Assembly (NCBI RefSeq): GCF_026914265.1
Contig: NC_069138.1
Span: 55,934,085 to 55,998,084 of the forward strand
Length of the DNA stretch: 64,000 nt
Reading direction: 5' to 3'
DNA from: Mya arenaria
Lineage: Eukaryota > Mollusca > Bivalvia > Myida > Myidae
A model generated the notes under the pieces. That model had not been told where the DNA came from. It saw only the letters and a list, made by a program, of their open reading frames with translations, and did not search any database. This document shows positions 36,501-46,859 of the stretch, one piece after another. The position numbers and the translations under genes were made by a program. Numbering within the stretch: position 1 is the stretch's first letter; every line of letters begins with the position of its first letter.

Positions 36501-39500
36501 TCCGGGTCTAACTACGGACATATATGGAGCGTATTTATTTGCGCAATATCTTTCCCATAGTGAGCACCAAACATGTACCAAAATATTATACACGCAGTTT
36601 GTGGAACTTCTGGTTTTCTAAATGTGGTAGCATTTGAATATATTCATCTTCACCCTTTAGTGACAATGTTTAAGTGACTATAATCTTGTCGTCAAAAAAG
36701 ATTGTATTTAACCGTAAATGAAGTTTTTCTTAGAATGCTTTCTTAAAAAACACAAATTTACCGTTAATGCAGTCATCAGGCAAAGCACATGGCCCCACTT
36801 CCTTATTCTCACCGACACAGTCAAAGCCGCCATTTGCCGGTACTGGATTGTCACACTGACGGTAACGTGAACGTTGTCCGCTACCGCAGGTTACTGAACA
36901 TTCTCCCCAATCACCCCAGGCCGACCACGATCCATTCACTGTAGAATATTCAGTAGAAAACTAACGTATTTGCTTCTTTGAATGTTAACGCCATAGTAAT
37001 GTAGAATGTTTGGTTTATATGGTTACTAATGTATATGTAAGTTAAATCTGGAAATGACATCCTTTGCAAGCATAGCATATCTTTGTTGGTAAAATCAACA
37101 TTTGTTAGTAGTTCTTGAACCTATTTCATAATTTTACCGCATCTACTCGTAGTTTCGCTATTGAAAACTCTTATCACCTGTGTTTGTCTGATCAGGTTTT
37201 TTACCATACAATACAGTAGATATGCCGCGTCCATATTTACACAGATCAGTTGAAACATTTACGACTTGAACTATATTAAAGCAATAAAGTTATAGCTTTC
37301 ATTTAAATATTATACTCACCGACCAAAATTTCACAAAAATCGCCTGTGTAATGGACACCACAACTACATGTGTATGTGTCAATCCCGTCTACACATGTAG
37401 CTTCATTTTGGCAGGAATTCATATCGCAATCATCAATGTTCTGTTCGCATGTCACTCCGTCGAAACCTCTTATACATGCACAAGTGAATAAATTGATCCG
37501 GTCGTAACAGGATCCCCCGTTTAAACATGGTTCACTTTGACAGTTATCGTAGTCTGTAATTATTTGACAAAGAAAAACACATTAGACTAATGTCAATCGT
37601 GTCCTTTGTATAAATCATGCTTTTTAGCTCTTCACGCCGCATGGTTATGTTGGTTAATACAGCTTTTATAGTGTGGTCGTATAATGCTAAAACGAATGAA
37701 CATAATTTTATGTCACCCAGAAATAAGATAAATGACACATAGTTTGGTATGTCAACACTTACCGTCGCACTGACTATTCGTGACAGCAAAATGACCCTCT
37801 GCATCAGCAAACTGTTTCCAAGAAAAGATGTTTCCTTCATTTTCCGAGAAGCAGTTTCTGTTATCTCCACTAATGGGTTTGTAGTCCCAAACGTTAAAGG
37901 AGGTCAATCGTCCACTAAAACCGTCGCCTTGTATTAAAGAAAACATAAATAAGCAGGATGGTTTCATGAGAAATGTATTCAATAGTTGTTTGTTTTTAAA
38001 CAGAATTAGAATTTTAAACTCAGCGATCAGTCTGGATTCTCTTATCATTGTCACTAATAATAGAATTGTACAATGGTTGAAGGAAACATCTCGTCTCTTC
38101 CTGGATTGTACAAAAACACAGCAATTCAAAAGACAAAAAAAACGGACAAGAAAGTTTAGAAACATTAGTTAACAGATGTTGGCCCGTTAATTAAGTGCAT
38201 TTGGTCAATATATGTTAAGGCACAATATCACAGTAAGTGTTTTTTTCTCTCACTAAATTATGATAAAACTAAGATGCACTTTGAATGAGTTGGATTACTA
38301 GTATACAAACTAGTACATTTTTTTACTCAATTAATTTTACCTCCTACTTGTAGAGTCAAATTCGTAGCTGCCACGTGTGAGGTAGAGCAGTTCAGCCCTG
38401 ATATTATCGGGTGTGCGTTCAAGATTAGTGTCAGTGCATCTTCGTTTACTTCAAGGACCAGGTTTTGCCACTGTTTGGTGAATTCGGATGATTCTAAATG
38501 CTCCATGAATACACAGCTAAATCAATGAATGGTAATTTAGTTATGTAATTTTCATACTGTCCTATTTTTTGTATGATTATGCCGTACGAATATATAAATA
38601 ATGCACATATGTCAACAGAAATTCATACCCTTTCCACTTCAGTTCAACAGTGTTATTTGCATGTCCCAGAAAGGCTATCGTTTCATCATTTTCTCCATAT
38701 ATTTTAAATATATTGTGGCAGGTTGAACACTTTAACCAGAAACGGAGATAAATATTTGTTCCAACAATTACTTCTTGCTTGGTCGTAGCATCAGCACTCT
38801 GAACGGAATCCGATGGAAAGTGAAGGTCGAAATCTAATGGAAATATGACAATTATGAAATAAGCAATGATGTGTATTTAGTTGACAACGAATAAGCATTT
38901 ATATCACTTCTATCTCATACTATTTCCATCTATTTGCATCCATCACATTCGAACGCAGAATACCAATGCTATCGAATAACAGTCATATTTAACATATACA
39001 TTATACATTTCAAGAATGATACCAAAATCAGTACCATAACAATCATCAGCAGATATTGCTATTTCACCAGGTTTGGTTGTTTTGGGTCCAGGACAGACTG
39101 AGCAGTCTACAGAACCAAAGGTGGACGCAAAGTTGCCTGTGTCGCATGGAGAACATGGAGGAGCCCCGTTGGCTGAGACATATCCCAGCGGACAAGCATC
39201 TGTAAGGAGTAAATCAGAGTGTGATTATGTTTTTCCTGTTGATAGTTTTACGTTCGTCTAAAACGTTTAGAGGTATAGGTAAAACGTGCCTACAAAAATA
39301 AGCTTTCGTTTAAAGCATGACCTGTTTCCATGTGCATATAATAAGTGTTAAACCTGATATATTTGGGTGTGTTTGAATATTCAATTCAACAGGGTCTTTG
39401 TTAAATGAATTACTAGGCTTTTCCCTGTAGTTCTCATTATAATATTAAATCATGACAATCACAAACTCCGCGGAAAGATTCATTGATAGGAAGCCAGATA

Positions 39501-42500
39501 TAACCCTTATTTCCTTTCGACAATATTACTTTAATAAGGTTTGTAAGCCTTTTCCTGGTTGGCTTTTTACGTTAAATTTTATGATTTATTTTACTATTGT
39601 ATTTAACCACATATATTATTTAATAGGTCTGTAGAATAATGGGCTTTGATTACTTGTAAATGGGATGTATTTTACAAATATATGCAACTTAACATCCTTT
39701 CATTTGTCATTTAAAATGTGATTGATAAATTATGGCTTCTGGTAAAGTATATTATTATTGTTTATTAGAATTTAGTTAAGAACAATCATCATACCAATAC
39801 ACTCGTCGAAGTGCACAGCTCCCATCCTTTCTGTTGTTTTGTTAAGAGGACAATAATCACACTTAGTTTGCCCTGGCAATGGCTGAAACATGCCGCGAGG
39901 ACAGATTTCACATCGGTTGTTTTCAGGTCTGTGAAACGTCCCTCTTCTACACTCAACTGTATTTAATAAAAAGAAAGTAAACACTTTTATGCTGAATTAT
40001 CCCGAAACACATAGCGATGAAACGAGTACACGCTCAAGAGACATTCTATGACATCATCATTATAATGTAAAACATTAAGCTTATGTTCATTAAAAATAGT
40101 GTATGTTTAAACATCATCACCACAAATCAACATAATAACGTTTGAACGTTAAACAAAATCACTCACCACATGTTAGGGTAAAATTGTCTTTATATGAGCC
40201 CAAAGGACATGATAATTCAGGATTGGAAACCGTCCTTCCTTCAAATATCAGAGAACCTGAACTAATATTTAGGCCTTTGTTTGGGCTGCCTTCGAAAAGT
40301 TTAGTCTTGATATCAAAAGCGGTTTCCACATTTGATTGGCTATTTTGTCGTAAGGATACAGCAAGGTCACACACAATGACTGTTGCTGAGTCTGAAGAAC
40401 GCCTTCTTCTAGCTTCGTCTGAATCTGGACATATAACCTGCAATAAGCAAACTACGAATAGTTTCTGTGGTATCCAATATTATTGTTATAGACTGTTAAG
40501 GCAGTAGTATGCTAACAAAGCTGTCATATCTAATGTCCTTTTATTTAGAGGCCAGTGAACGTGTCAATTGTGGTGTTCAAGACCGCATTAGAGAGAAGCG
40601 GACTCATGTACCTCCAGTAAAAACTACATCGATATTCACGGTACTATTTTAAAGCCAGAACATGTTTCAGAATTTCAATTAATATCAACTTAAAAACGAT
40701 CGAAAAAAGGTTATTTTCTCTCAGTATGACTTTCATCACAAAAATGATTTCCTAAGTCTTAAAAGATTTAAACCTTCTACCTCAACACTCTCGACATCAC
40801 AGACATTTGCTGAACAAACGTTTCCTAGCACAGCTAGCAATACTTCAATGAAGTGTTCCTGTATTTCTTTTGTCGATGTGATGCAATTTCCATCGAAGTA
40901 GTAGAATTCCTCAATCTTGTAGTCGAAAAATGGGTTTGATGACTCCACTGAAGTGAAAGCCTTAGGGGGTAAAATGTATACTATATAATACTGCCGGCAA
41001 AGTGATTTCCATAGCGTATGTTGATCTGTCCGTTGTTCATGTTAATACGACATCCAATAATCATAACATTGACTTGAGTCTATTTGCGCATTCCGTTTTT
41101 CATTAACGAAATTCGTTAAAATAGAAGCATTTTTTGTCATTTGAACTAGACACCTATTACGAATGACAAATTATTTCAAATTCTAAAGAGTTTGGACGGT
41201 ACGAAGTTATTTACTTTTCGAGCATACATTCAATATATAATGTGATAAGTCATTTACATTCAAATTATTCCACATTTAAGACGAAAAACTACCTGTGCAA
41301 CTTGGTATAATCTGATCTTCTCCAATTCCCGAAAACGTTCCACTATGATCACTGCACGTCAATAGACTTTCAAAGGTATTGTCTTCAATGACGAAACCTT
41401 CTCTGCACTGAACAATGCAATATTTCCCGCCTGCCCAAGTATCGCAAGCCAGTGCGCCATTTTCCGGAGGGTCAGGCTTTTGGCATGTATCCGTCACTTT
41501 ATGAAAATACAAGAAACCTTCTTGCATATAAAAATTCGCACTATGGTGAAGATCTAGATAACTAAACCTTTTATCTTGGAACAATTGAAAGAAGATATAA
41601 GAACAGTGAGTTTTGTTCATACGCTAAGCTCTAATGTATAAAAACAATATGGTAATGACAGGTAAAGTCAATTACGTTCGCAGAATGGTTGCGTTGTTCC
41701 AAATGACCAAAGACCATAAGCAAGGCTGGTTTGACCATTTTCAAACTTTTCGCACTTAATTTCTCCAGGTCCTGTAAGCTCAGTTCCATTCGCACAAGAG
41801 AAGAAACATGATGACCCGTATATCTTTCCACTGGGGCAAATAAGCGACGTATAAGGTCTTGGGTACACAGACTGACATGTTATCTCTAAAACATTAATAA
41901 ATTATTGCAGATAAAACAAAATAATATCAAAATGCTGAATATGCACAAATGTGATTATATGTAAGTACATACAGTAAGACAATCGTTTAGCACATCCTTT
42001 ATTCCTCGACACATACATGTTAACATACTTTATTATACATTACGTTTTACAACGACTGTAAACTCGCATCTAGCCGTATTGCCGGCTCTGTCTGAAGCTT
42101 CGTATACAGCAGTGTAGTCGCCTACGCCCAGTTCTGTAGCCGACCTTGGCCCTTGTACTTGCTCTGAGTTTACACCTCCGATACCCTCATTGTCCGTAAA
42201 CTTTGGATCGTTCCATCTAGGAGTACCCGTGTGTTTGGATTCATCCGCATATACCGTAACCATCGCGGGACAGTTTGTGTACGTTGGGGACGTTATATCT
42301 AAAGGATATATGAATAAGTGACACATTTGTATGTATTCTCGAAACCTTTGAATAGTTGGCCAAAATTTAACCCGGAATAAAATTTCATGCGTTTAGTTTC
42401 GTTTCCGTAATATCAAGTAATTATAAGTTATTTCTGATTACATTTGCATTTTTAATGCTCCCCTTCAAAGAAGAGGGGTATTTTGCTTTGCACATGTCAG

Positions 42501-45310
42501 TCGGTAGGTCGGTCGGTTGGTCGGTCCGTCGGTAGACCAAAGCTTGCCCGAGTGATAACTCAACAATTCCTTGACGTATGGTCATCAAACTTGACATGAG
42601 GATATTAGAAACCCGAACCTGACTAGTAGATGATCCCTAGGGTCATCGGGTAAAGGTCAAGGTCACAGAGACCTTTAATGGTAGAAAGATTTCAAAGCTG
42701 GTCCGAATGATTTATTAACAATGCATATACCTATATGGTCATCAAACTTGCCATGGAGGCTGGACCTAACCAAAAGATGACCTCTATTGATTTTAGGGGT
42801 CTTCAGGTCAAAGATCAAGGTCACAGTGACCTTGAACGATATAAGTTTGTCCGATTGGTAATTTGTCAATGCCTGCACCCATGGTCCTCAATCTTGTCTT
42901 GGAGGTTGGGTCTGACCAGTAGATGACACCTACTGATTTTTGGGTTTATCGACCCAAAGGTCAAGGTCACATTGACCTTGAATGATAAAAATTGTCTGAG
43001 TAATAACTCGACAATGCCTGCACCCATGGCCCTCAAAATTGACTTGGAAGTTCGGCCTGACCACTAGTTGATACCTTTTTATTTTGGGGGTCATCAGGCC
43101 AAAGGTCAAGGTCACAGTGACCTTAAATGATAAACGGTTGTCCGAGTGATAACTCAACAATGCCTGCACCCATGGCCCTCAAACTTGAATTGTGGTTTGG
43201 GCCTGATCAGTTGATGACCCCTATTTACTTTGGGGTCATTATGTCAAAAGTCAAGGTCAGAGTGACCTTGAAGACAAACTCAACAATTCCAGGACCTATG
43301 GTCATCAAACTTGACACGAAGGTTGGGCCTGACCAGCAGATGATTCCTCTTGATATTGGGTTTCAGCGGGTCAAAGGTCAAGGTCACGGTGACCTTTAAA
43401 AAGAAAATGTTAACAAAGCTTCTCCCATATCTCAACAAAGCCTGGACCTATGATCATCAAACTTGACTAGGAGGTTGGGCCTTAACTGTAGATGACTCCT
43501 TTAGTCTAAGGTCCATGCGCATTTTTTCATTCAATTGTCCAAATAAATCTGACAACATGGCGCTCAGGGGGGGGGGGGCATAATGTCTGACAATCATCTC
43601 TTAATTTATATTTTATATTCGAATTGATAAACGTATTCATTTTGCCTATGGATATATATTTACATGAACATTTTGCAGCGAACAACAAATGTATCGAAAC
43701 ATAAAATACAGACACCTTGGTCGCCGTCCCTGGAATTGTATTCACTTGGCTATGAGCGAATTATTAACTTCTTACTCTGCCTGAAGTATATTCATGGTGA
43801 ATAACTACCAGATAGCTCATCTCTGTAGTCTTATGCAAATAATATGGATATATATATACTTGAATTTCAACAATGCCTACCTACACACTGGGGCTCCCCG
43901 CTAGTCCAAACACCAGTTTTGGTACAAGTTCGAACTCGTGAATGCCCTGGTAATATACCATAACCTCCACTACAACTATAATGGCACGCACTTTGGTAAT
44001 CGTTCTCTTTTGAACATGAAACATTTGCATGAATAGAAGGTCGAAGTGAAGGGCATTTTATTGCTGAAAAGAGATACAAAAAGCAGAAATTTCAATTGTT
44101 GGACTCCTAATCACATCTGTTAATTTGTATTATAAAAAACAAACACAGCCAAGTATTAAACAGAATTCCAAATCACTTAATTCAATATCGCTCTAGTATA
44201 CTATTTTTTCGATTCTTTTTCTCAAAATGAACAATTATACTTAATATAATGAAAATTTAAATACTTACTTTAAACCCTCATTTATTGTAGAATTAATTGT
44301 TTTGTCAGTTACTATCAATGACTAGTCAAAGATTTGCGGTCAATTAAGTGTCCGTATAAATGATTTCATGTTAACACTTGTGTTTAGTAAACAAAGCAAA
44401 TACACCAAATAAACTATTATTTAAACGTCCGGAAACATTCGAAAGTTGATAAACAAAACCTTACGCACGCATGCATTTCGGTTTCCGCTCTGAACTCCAT
44501 CGCTTATGCCCGATACACTCCATAGTATTTGCACCTCCAGTGTCAAGTTCAAAACCTTCATAGCAGCCAAACTTACAGCGAGTGCCAACATACATGTGGA
44601 GTGTTTCCTCACATGAAAACCAACCGTTGGCTACAGGACTTAACTTGTTACACTGTCGTACTGTAAAGACACGTAACTTTGTAGCCTAACGCATAATTTT
44701 AGTTCAAATCATATGAAACAAATCGTTACAGTCGTTTATAAAGAAAGAAATTCATTTGCTTAATATTCTAATTAATACCCCATTTAATACACTAATTTAA
44801 AGGTTATCATTATAATATGTACATTTAGAATACAATGAAAATAACAGAAACAATAAGTCATACTTACATTGTATATTGACTATGAACGAGCAGCTCCTCG
44901 TATTTCCAGATCTATCTTTTGCGACATATTTGATGGAATGCACGCCATAGTAAAAGTACTGACCTGGTCCAATGCCCTTTGACCGAACAGCACTTACCAA
45001 ATACAGGTACAAAATATAGTTCTTTACAGAAGCAATCATATTGTTCTATAAAACAATTCCTTTTAAGGTTAAAAGAAGTTTCGTCGTTATTTGAATTTAT
45101 CTCAAGAAGCTAATGATATTATGAAATTTATTTCAAGAAGCTAATAATATTATGAGTGACGTTATTTAATTTCAATATCGTCATCATATTCATTACCACC
45201 AGCAGCAGCAGTCGTAGGAGCAAGACATTATATATACATGAAACAAGATATATTACAAAAAATATCACAGTTTGATATCACTTTGATGTTTCAGTAATAT
45301 TTATTGTATA

Positions 45311-45366
<56 letters not shown>

Positions 45367-46307
45367 GTAGCAGCAGCAGCAGCAGTGGCGTTAGCAGAAA
45401 CAAGCAACAGCAGTAGTTGCAGCAGTAAAATAAATATTCTTTACCTTACGTGACCATCTCTGTCATCCCAGGCTGTTACCGATCCCCATGTAACTCTGGA
45501 TGAATAAAGTTTCTTATAATCTGTATTAAAATCCATATTTCCGGGGCAGCCACTAAGGGTGGGAGCCGTTCTATCTTTCGGTTTTCTTCTTCTACTACAC
45601 CCATTGCAAAGAGAGTAAAATAGTACATATGAAAGAAATAAATAATTGAATGTGTTGCTGTAAGAAAGCATCTCTAAGCTTTCACAAAAAGTCAGGATTT
45701 GTAAAACTTGATAAGAGTATTGAAATTTATAACAAAGTAAAACTTGAAACATGTTATAGAGTTTAGATTTAAACGAAAGTGAACAATAAATTAAAAATAC
45801 GAAATTGTATGTGCGGATGTCAAATAGTTGTCTTATAATATTTCAAACAGCATACGACAGCTTTTGCGGTAAATATTAAGTGGTAGTAAATAATAAGCGG
45901 TACTTAACTGAGCATTGGGTTGGTCTTTCCACGAAGGAGACATTGCGATGTCTTAAATATTTATGTCCTTTTGATTGAGTGCACGTAATTTGGACCGAAC
46001 TATTCCTTATTTCATATACTTCATGTCACTTTGCTATCGAAAACATATAGGAAGTGGTTCGTTTTACTGTAATCAAAAACCTATTAAATGAGTGCATGTT
46101 GTGGTTTATTTACTGCTGGCAATAAACATTGCCTATTTTGTTTGTTTGAAGAACGCTGATATCAGAAAATTTATTAAACTCTTAAAAGACATTTGTCAAC
46201 AGTGATTGTTTGCACATACTTCCTTCTCCAAACAGGCTGTTCACATAACAATGTGTCACGCTTAGCAACAAGAACCACGATCGTTCGGTCTTCAATCGTC
46301 TGACCAT
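30135..46307 (-). CDS. Gene B: SVEP1-like multidomain receptor (HYR, sushi, ephrin-rec-like, pentraxin, EGF, TSP1, TM)
   Basis: Domain order from the N-terminus is: signal peptide exon (46307-46220), HYR split over two exons, CCP, CCP, HYR, CCP, CCP, a SEA-like two-exon domain, two ephrin-receptor-like (GCC2/GCC3) exons, a three-exon pentraxin-like domain, an exon with two EGFs, thrombospondin-1, CCP, a second SEA-like domain, ephrin-receptor-like, a short linker, the TM exon and a cytoplasmic tail. From 45594 to 33753 every neighbouring pair of exons that I could delimit matches in phase. The combination of HYR, CCP, GCC2/GCC3, EGF and pentraxin-like modules is the toolkit of SVEP1, a large extracellular cell-adhesion protein; vWA was not seen and the TM tail is unlike SVEP1. 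It is probably a cell-surface or shed adhesion or recognition molecule. The link from the signal exon to the first HYR exon is the weakest join: phases 1 and 2 do not match without a micro-exon, possibly near 45951-45907. Confidence 0.65.
30525..30571. repeat. TA dinucleotide tract
   Basis: About 23 uninterrupted TA repeats lie in the intron upstream of the tail exon. Confidence 0.95.
30871..31151 (-). CDS. Gene B candidate alternative terminal exon, Cys-rich
   Basis: An open frame ends at 30871 and contains YPSCYGSPCLVPLNKDN, MACPCSYRCVIDNDKF and FNRCNKYDGKRP, with seven cysteines. A possible acceptor (ATGCTTTATCAAAAG) opens at 31151 in phase 1, which fits the linker exon directly and not the TM exon. 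Cysteine content suits an extracellular location. If this is right it gives a secreted form. It could instead be intron sequence. Confidence 0.4.
31387..31468 (-). CDS. Gene B exon: transmembrane segment
   Basis: This 82-bp exon follows TTTCAG and has donor AAA|GTAAGT. It encodes ILIISASVASFSVVVLIGVW then CYCKLGK, a single membrane span followed by a basic stop-transfer. It enters in phase 1 and leaves in phase 2, so skipping it changes the frame downstream. Confidence 0.75.
31597..33405. repeat. 40-bp minisatellite, about 45 copies
   Basis: The unit is near-exactly 40 bp, of the form AACGACAGACATACGGATCA then AGGTCGCCCAGTAGACACTC. Unit variants (GGGAGAC against GACAGAC; GGAGCAAGGGCG against GGATCAAGGTCG) are intermixed, and the right end is degenerate. 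The array fills most of the intron between the linker exon (33753) and the TM exon (31468). Because 40 is not a multiple of three, its frames are artefacts. Confidence 0.95.
33753..33794 (-). CDS. Gene B exon: 14-codon juxtamembrane linker
   Basis: This is a 42-bp phase 1-1 exon with TTATTTTAG acceptor and T|GTAAGT donor, encoding PLEKTTYRGKPLI. It joins in phase both to the TM exon and, if that is skipped, to a frame starting at 31151. Confidence 0.6.
34329..34484 (-). CDS. Gene B exon: ephrin-receptor-like (GCC2/GCC3) domain
   Basis: It encodes PCGSGNYPEGFFCERCPRGT and LDCKPCPDSWTTAG with a final LCN. Phase 1-1, the last extracellular domain before the linker. Confidence 0.9.
34736..34915 (-). 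CDS. Gene B exon: SEA-like module 2, second part
   Basis: It encodes FRECYDILEQAYYTLQNYVN and ends NCSPGTVQIDYFC before a GTAAAA donor. It corresponds to the end of the 40167-40437 exon. Phase 1-1. Confidence 0.6.
35235..35504 (-). CDS. Gene B exon: SEA-like module 2, first part
   Basis: It encodes NIMVYAGEYEIVNGDP, ECVASGTCNFKGLEVVSE, then IRKRSLTG and FVLRLSC. The Cys pair, the following LEV and the dibasic site repeat the order in module 1 (40947 to 40167), with the two parts joined in one exon here. Confidence 0.6.
36250..36462 (-). CDS. Gene B exon: sushi (CCP) domain
   Basis: It encodes CNEDPEDPENGALNC, CFPFCQEGFAF, IECGPNTGF and IPSCT. Phase 1-1. Closest in style to the CCP at 41293-41496. 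Confidence 0.8.
36762..36938 (-). CDS. Gene B exon: thrombospondin type 1 repeat
   Basis: It encodes NGSWSAWGDWGECSVTCGSG then RSRYRQCDNP and GPCALPDDC. The WSxWxxW, CSVTCG and RxRxC motifs are diagnostic and carry the usual glycosylation sites. Phase 1-1. Confidence 0.95.
37320..37553 (-). CDS. Gene B exon: two EGF-like domains
   Basis: EGF one: CQSEPCLNGGSC, CACIRGFDGVTC. EGF two: NIDDCDMNSCQNEATC, CSCGVHYTGDFC. The second has the NIDDC start of calcium-binding EGFs. Both lie in one phase 1-1 exon. Confidence 0.9.
37763..37927 (-). CDS. Gene B exon: pentraxin-like domain, part 3
   Basis: It encodes GDGFSGRLTSFNVWDYKPIS and FSWKQFADAEGHF. The G-xxxFxVWDxxxS motif is typical of the pentraxin C-terminal part. 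Phase 1-1, donor G|GTAAGT. Confidence 0.7.
38341..38516 (-). CDS. Gene B exon: pentraxin-like domain, part 2
   Basis: It encodes EFTKQWQNLVLEVNEDALTL and ends LTLQVGG. Phase 2 in, phase 1 out (G|GTAAAA). The W-xxLxL-V pattern is usual for this fold. Confidence 0.6.
38629..38833 (-). CDS. Gene B exon: pentraxin-like domain, part 1
   Basis: It starts DFDLHFPSDSVQSADATTKQ and continues IYLRFWLKCSTCHNIFKIYG. Phase 1 in, phase 2 out. The start and the aromatic strand pattern suggest a pentraxin/laminin-G-like jelly roll. Confidence 0.6.
39035..39199 (-). CDS. Gene B exon: ephrin-receptor-like (GCC2/GCC3) domain
   Basis: It encodes ACPLGYVSANGAPPCSPCDT, GNFASTFGSVDCSVCPG and a final DDCY. Phase 1-1, second of two consecutive GCC2/GCC3 exons. 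Confidence 0.8.
39795..39956 (-). CDS. Gene B exon: ephrin-receptor-like (GCC2/GCC3) domain
   Basis: It encodes VECRRGTFHRPENNRCEICP, RGMFQPLPGQTKCDYCP and a final DECI. The C-xxGxF/Y and C-xxCP-xGxxQ-xxGxxxCxxCP pattern is diagnostic. Phase 1-1. Confidence 0.85.
40167..40437 (-). CDS. Gene B exon: SEA-like module 1, second part with RRRR site
   Basis: It begins VICPDSDEARRRRSSDSATV, a likely furin-type site, and ends CPLGSYKDNFTLTC before a GTGAGT donor. This is the same relation to the following ephrin-receptor-like exon as in module 2 (34736-34915). Confidence 0.65.
40781..40947 (-). CDS. Gene B exon: SEA-like module 1, first part
   Basis: It enters in phase 1 after CTTCAG and leaves in phase 0 at GAG|GTAGAA. 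It encodes SSNPFFDYKIEEFYYFDGNC and VCSANVCDVESVE. The C-x3-N-x-C then VEV pattern recurs in the exon at 35235-35504. The fold is unnamed here; SEA-like is a working label. Confidence 0.6.
41293..41496 (-). CDS. Gene B exon: sushi (CCP) domain
   Basis: It is phase 1-1 with CQKPDPPENGALAC, CIVQCREGFVI, LLTCSDHSGTF and IIPSC. It resembles the CCP exon at 36250-36462, which shares PPENGAL and a PSCT ending. Confidence 0.8.
41676..41885 (-). CDS. Gene B exon: sushi (CCP) domain
   Basis: It is phase 1-1 with ITCQSVYPRPYTSLICPSGK, SCFFSCANGTELTGPGEIKC and SFGTTQPFC. There are six cysteines, so it is a CCP with an extra disulphide. Confidence 0.75.
42044..42298 (-). CDS. Gene B exon: complete HYR domain
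   Basis: It starts DITSPTYTNCPAMVTVYADE, then has WNDPKFTDNEG and ends GDYTAVYEASDRAGNTARCE. This is a full HYR domain, phase 1-1, with donor C|GTAATG. Confidence 0.85.
42470..43520. repeat. Tandem array of about 150-bp AGGTCA-rich repeats in an intron
   Basis: Seven diverged units carry AAAGGTCAAGGTCACAGTGA, GATAACTCAACAATGCCTGC and CATGGCCCTCAAACTTGA. It begins with a GGTCGGTCGGTT-type run. Six units contain a palindrome AGGTCA-nnn-TGACCT or a one-base variant. It lies between a CCP exon (43881) and an HYR exon (42298). I recognise this as a common kind of bivalve repeat. Confidence 0.8.
43881..44063 (-). CDS. Gene B exon: sushi (CCP) domain
   Basis: This phase 1-1 exon follows CTCTTTTCAG. 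It holds IKCPSLRPSIHANVSC, CHYSCSGGYGI, RTCTKTGVWTSGEPQC, a textbook CCP with the conserved Trp before the last Cys. Confidence 0.85.
44469..44660 (-). CDS. Gene B exon: sushi (CCP) domain
   Basis: This is a phase 1-1 exon with cysteines in CNKLSPVANGWFSC, RCKFGCYEGFEL, MECIGHKRW and PKCM, the four-cysteine CCP layout with an extra pair. The donor is GTGCGT; a stronger GTAAGG four bases on would break phase. Confidence 0.75.
44868..44992 (-). CDS. Gene B exon: second half of HYR domain
   Basis: It encodes GPGQYFYYGVHSIKYVAKDR and SGNTRSCSFIVNIQ. The G-xYxVxYxAxDxxGNxxxCxFxVxV pattern is the HYR C-terminal half. It enters in phase 2 and leaves in phase 1 at T|GTAAGT. Confidence 0.75.
45309..45425. 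repeat. CAT/CAG trinucleotide tract inside the HYR intron
   Basis: About 19 CAT/ATC triplets are followed by AGC-rich triplets. The tract starts about 20 bases past the donor of the 45445-45594 exon and fills much of the 452-bp intron. Confidence 0.9.
45445..45594 (-). CDS. Gene B exon: first half of HYR domain
   Basis: It encodes RRRKPKDRTAPTLSGCPGNM and WGSVTAWDDRDGHV. The D-x-x-xP-xxxxCP start and the W-xxP/V-xAxDD pattern are typical HYR. It ends at AG|GTAAAG in phase 2, which fits the next exon. Confidence 0.7.
46220..46307 (-). CDS. Gene B candidate first exon: signal peptide
   Basis: ATG at 46307 opens MVRRLKTERSWFLLLSVTHC, a basic n-region followed by a hydrophobic core. A GTATGT donor follows in phase 1. 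It lies 550 bp past the in-frame stop that closes gene A, so it suggests a separate gene. If the locus is one gene, this would be a chance frame or an alternative start. Confidence 0.4.
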
Positions 46308-46859
46308 TTTTGACTAATGTAAGGGGTTGTGCATCGCGACTTAAAACTCAGTTCACAGACATATGAAATTATATAAATGCTTTGAAAGATATGTATTAAA
46401 AATATGTTTAAAGTAACGCAATGGTATATTCAGAGTCAAGACAAGCCGCCAAACAATAACTGACCTCATATTTAAGGGCATAAAATTAAAAACAACTAAA
46501 GCCAAACAGACAATCAACAACAAAAAACACACAAAAAAACGTACAAACAAAGTAGACAACAATAGTTAAGGTATAAAAGTCAATTACGCGAATAGCTATG
46601 TGGCTATGACCAGAGATGAATATTTCATTAAAGTTCAACTGTTATATTAATGATTTCTATGTTACAAATTAACTTTACAGCGCGTATTATAGAACATGGT
46701 CGGAAAAGCTTTTCATTTTCACCCGATATCTAAAGGTAATTACACGAATAATTTCAACTTGTCCTTCAACACATTATAAAATATGGTTTGACATTTTAAT
46801 ATTAAGCTATAAGTCAGTTCATTAAGCCATAATGTAATTAACTTATTTAATCAGATGAA

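Noticed and set aside
42675-43399. Several 60-90 codon frames on both strands
   Set aside because: They repeat with the 150-bp intronic tandem array and have no domain.
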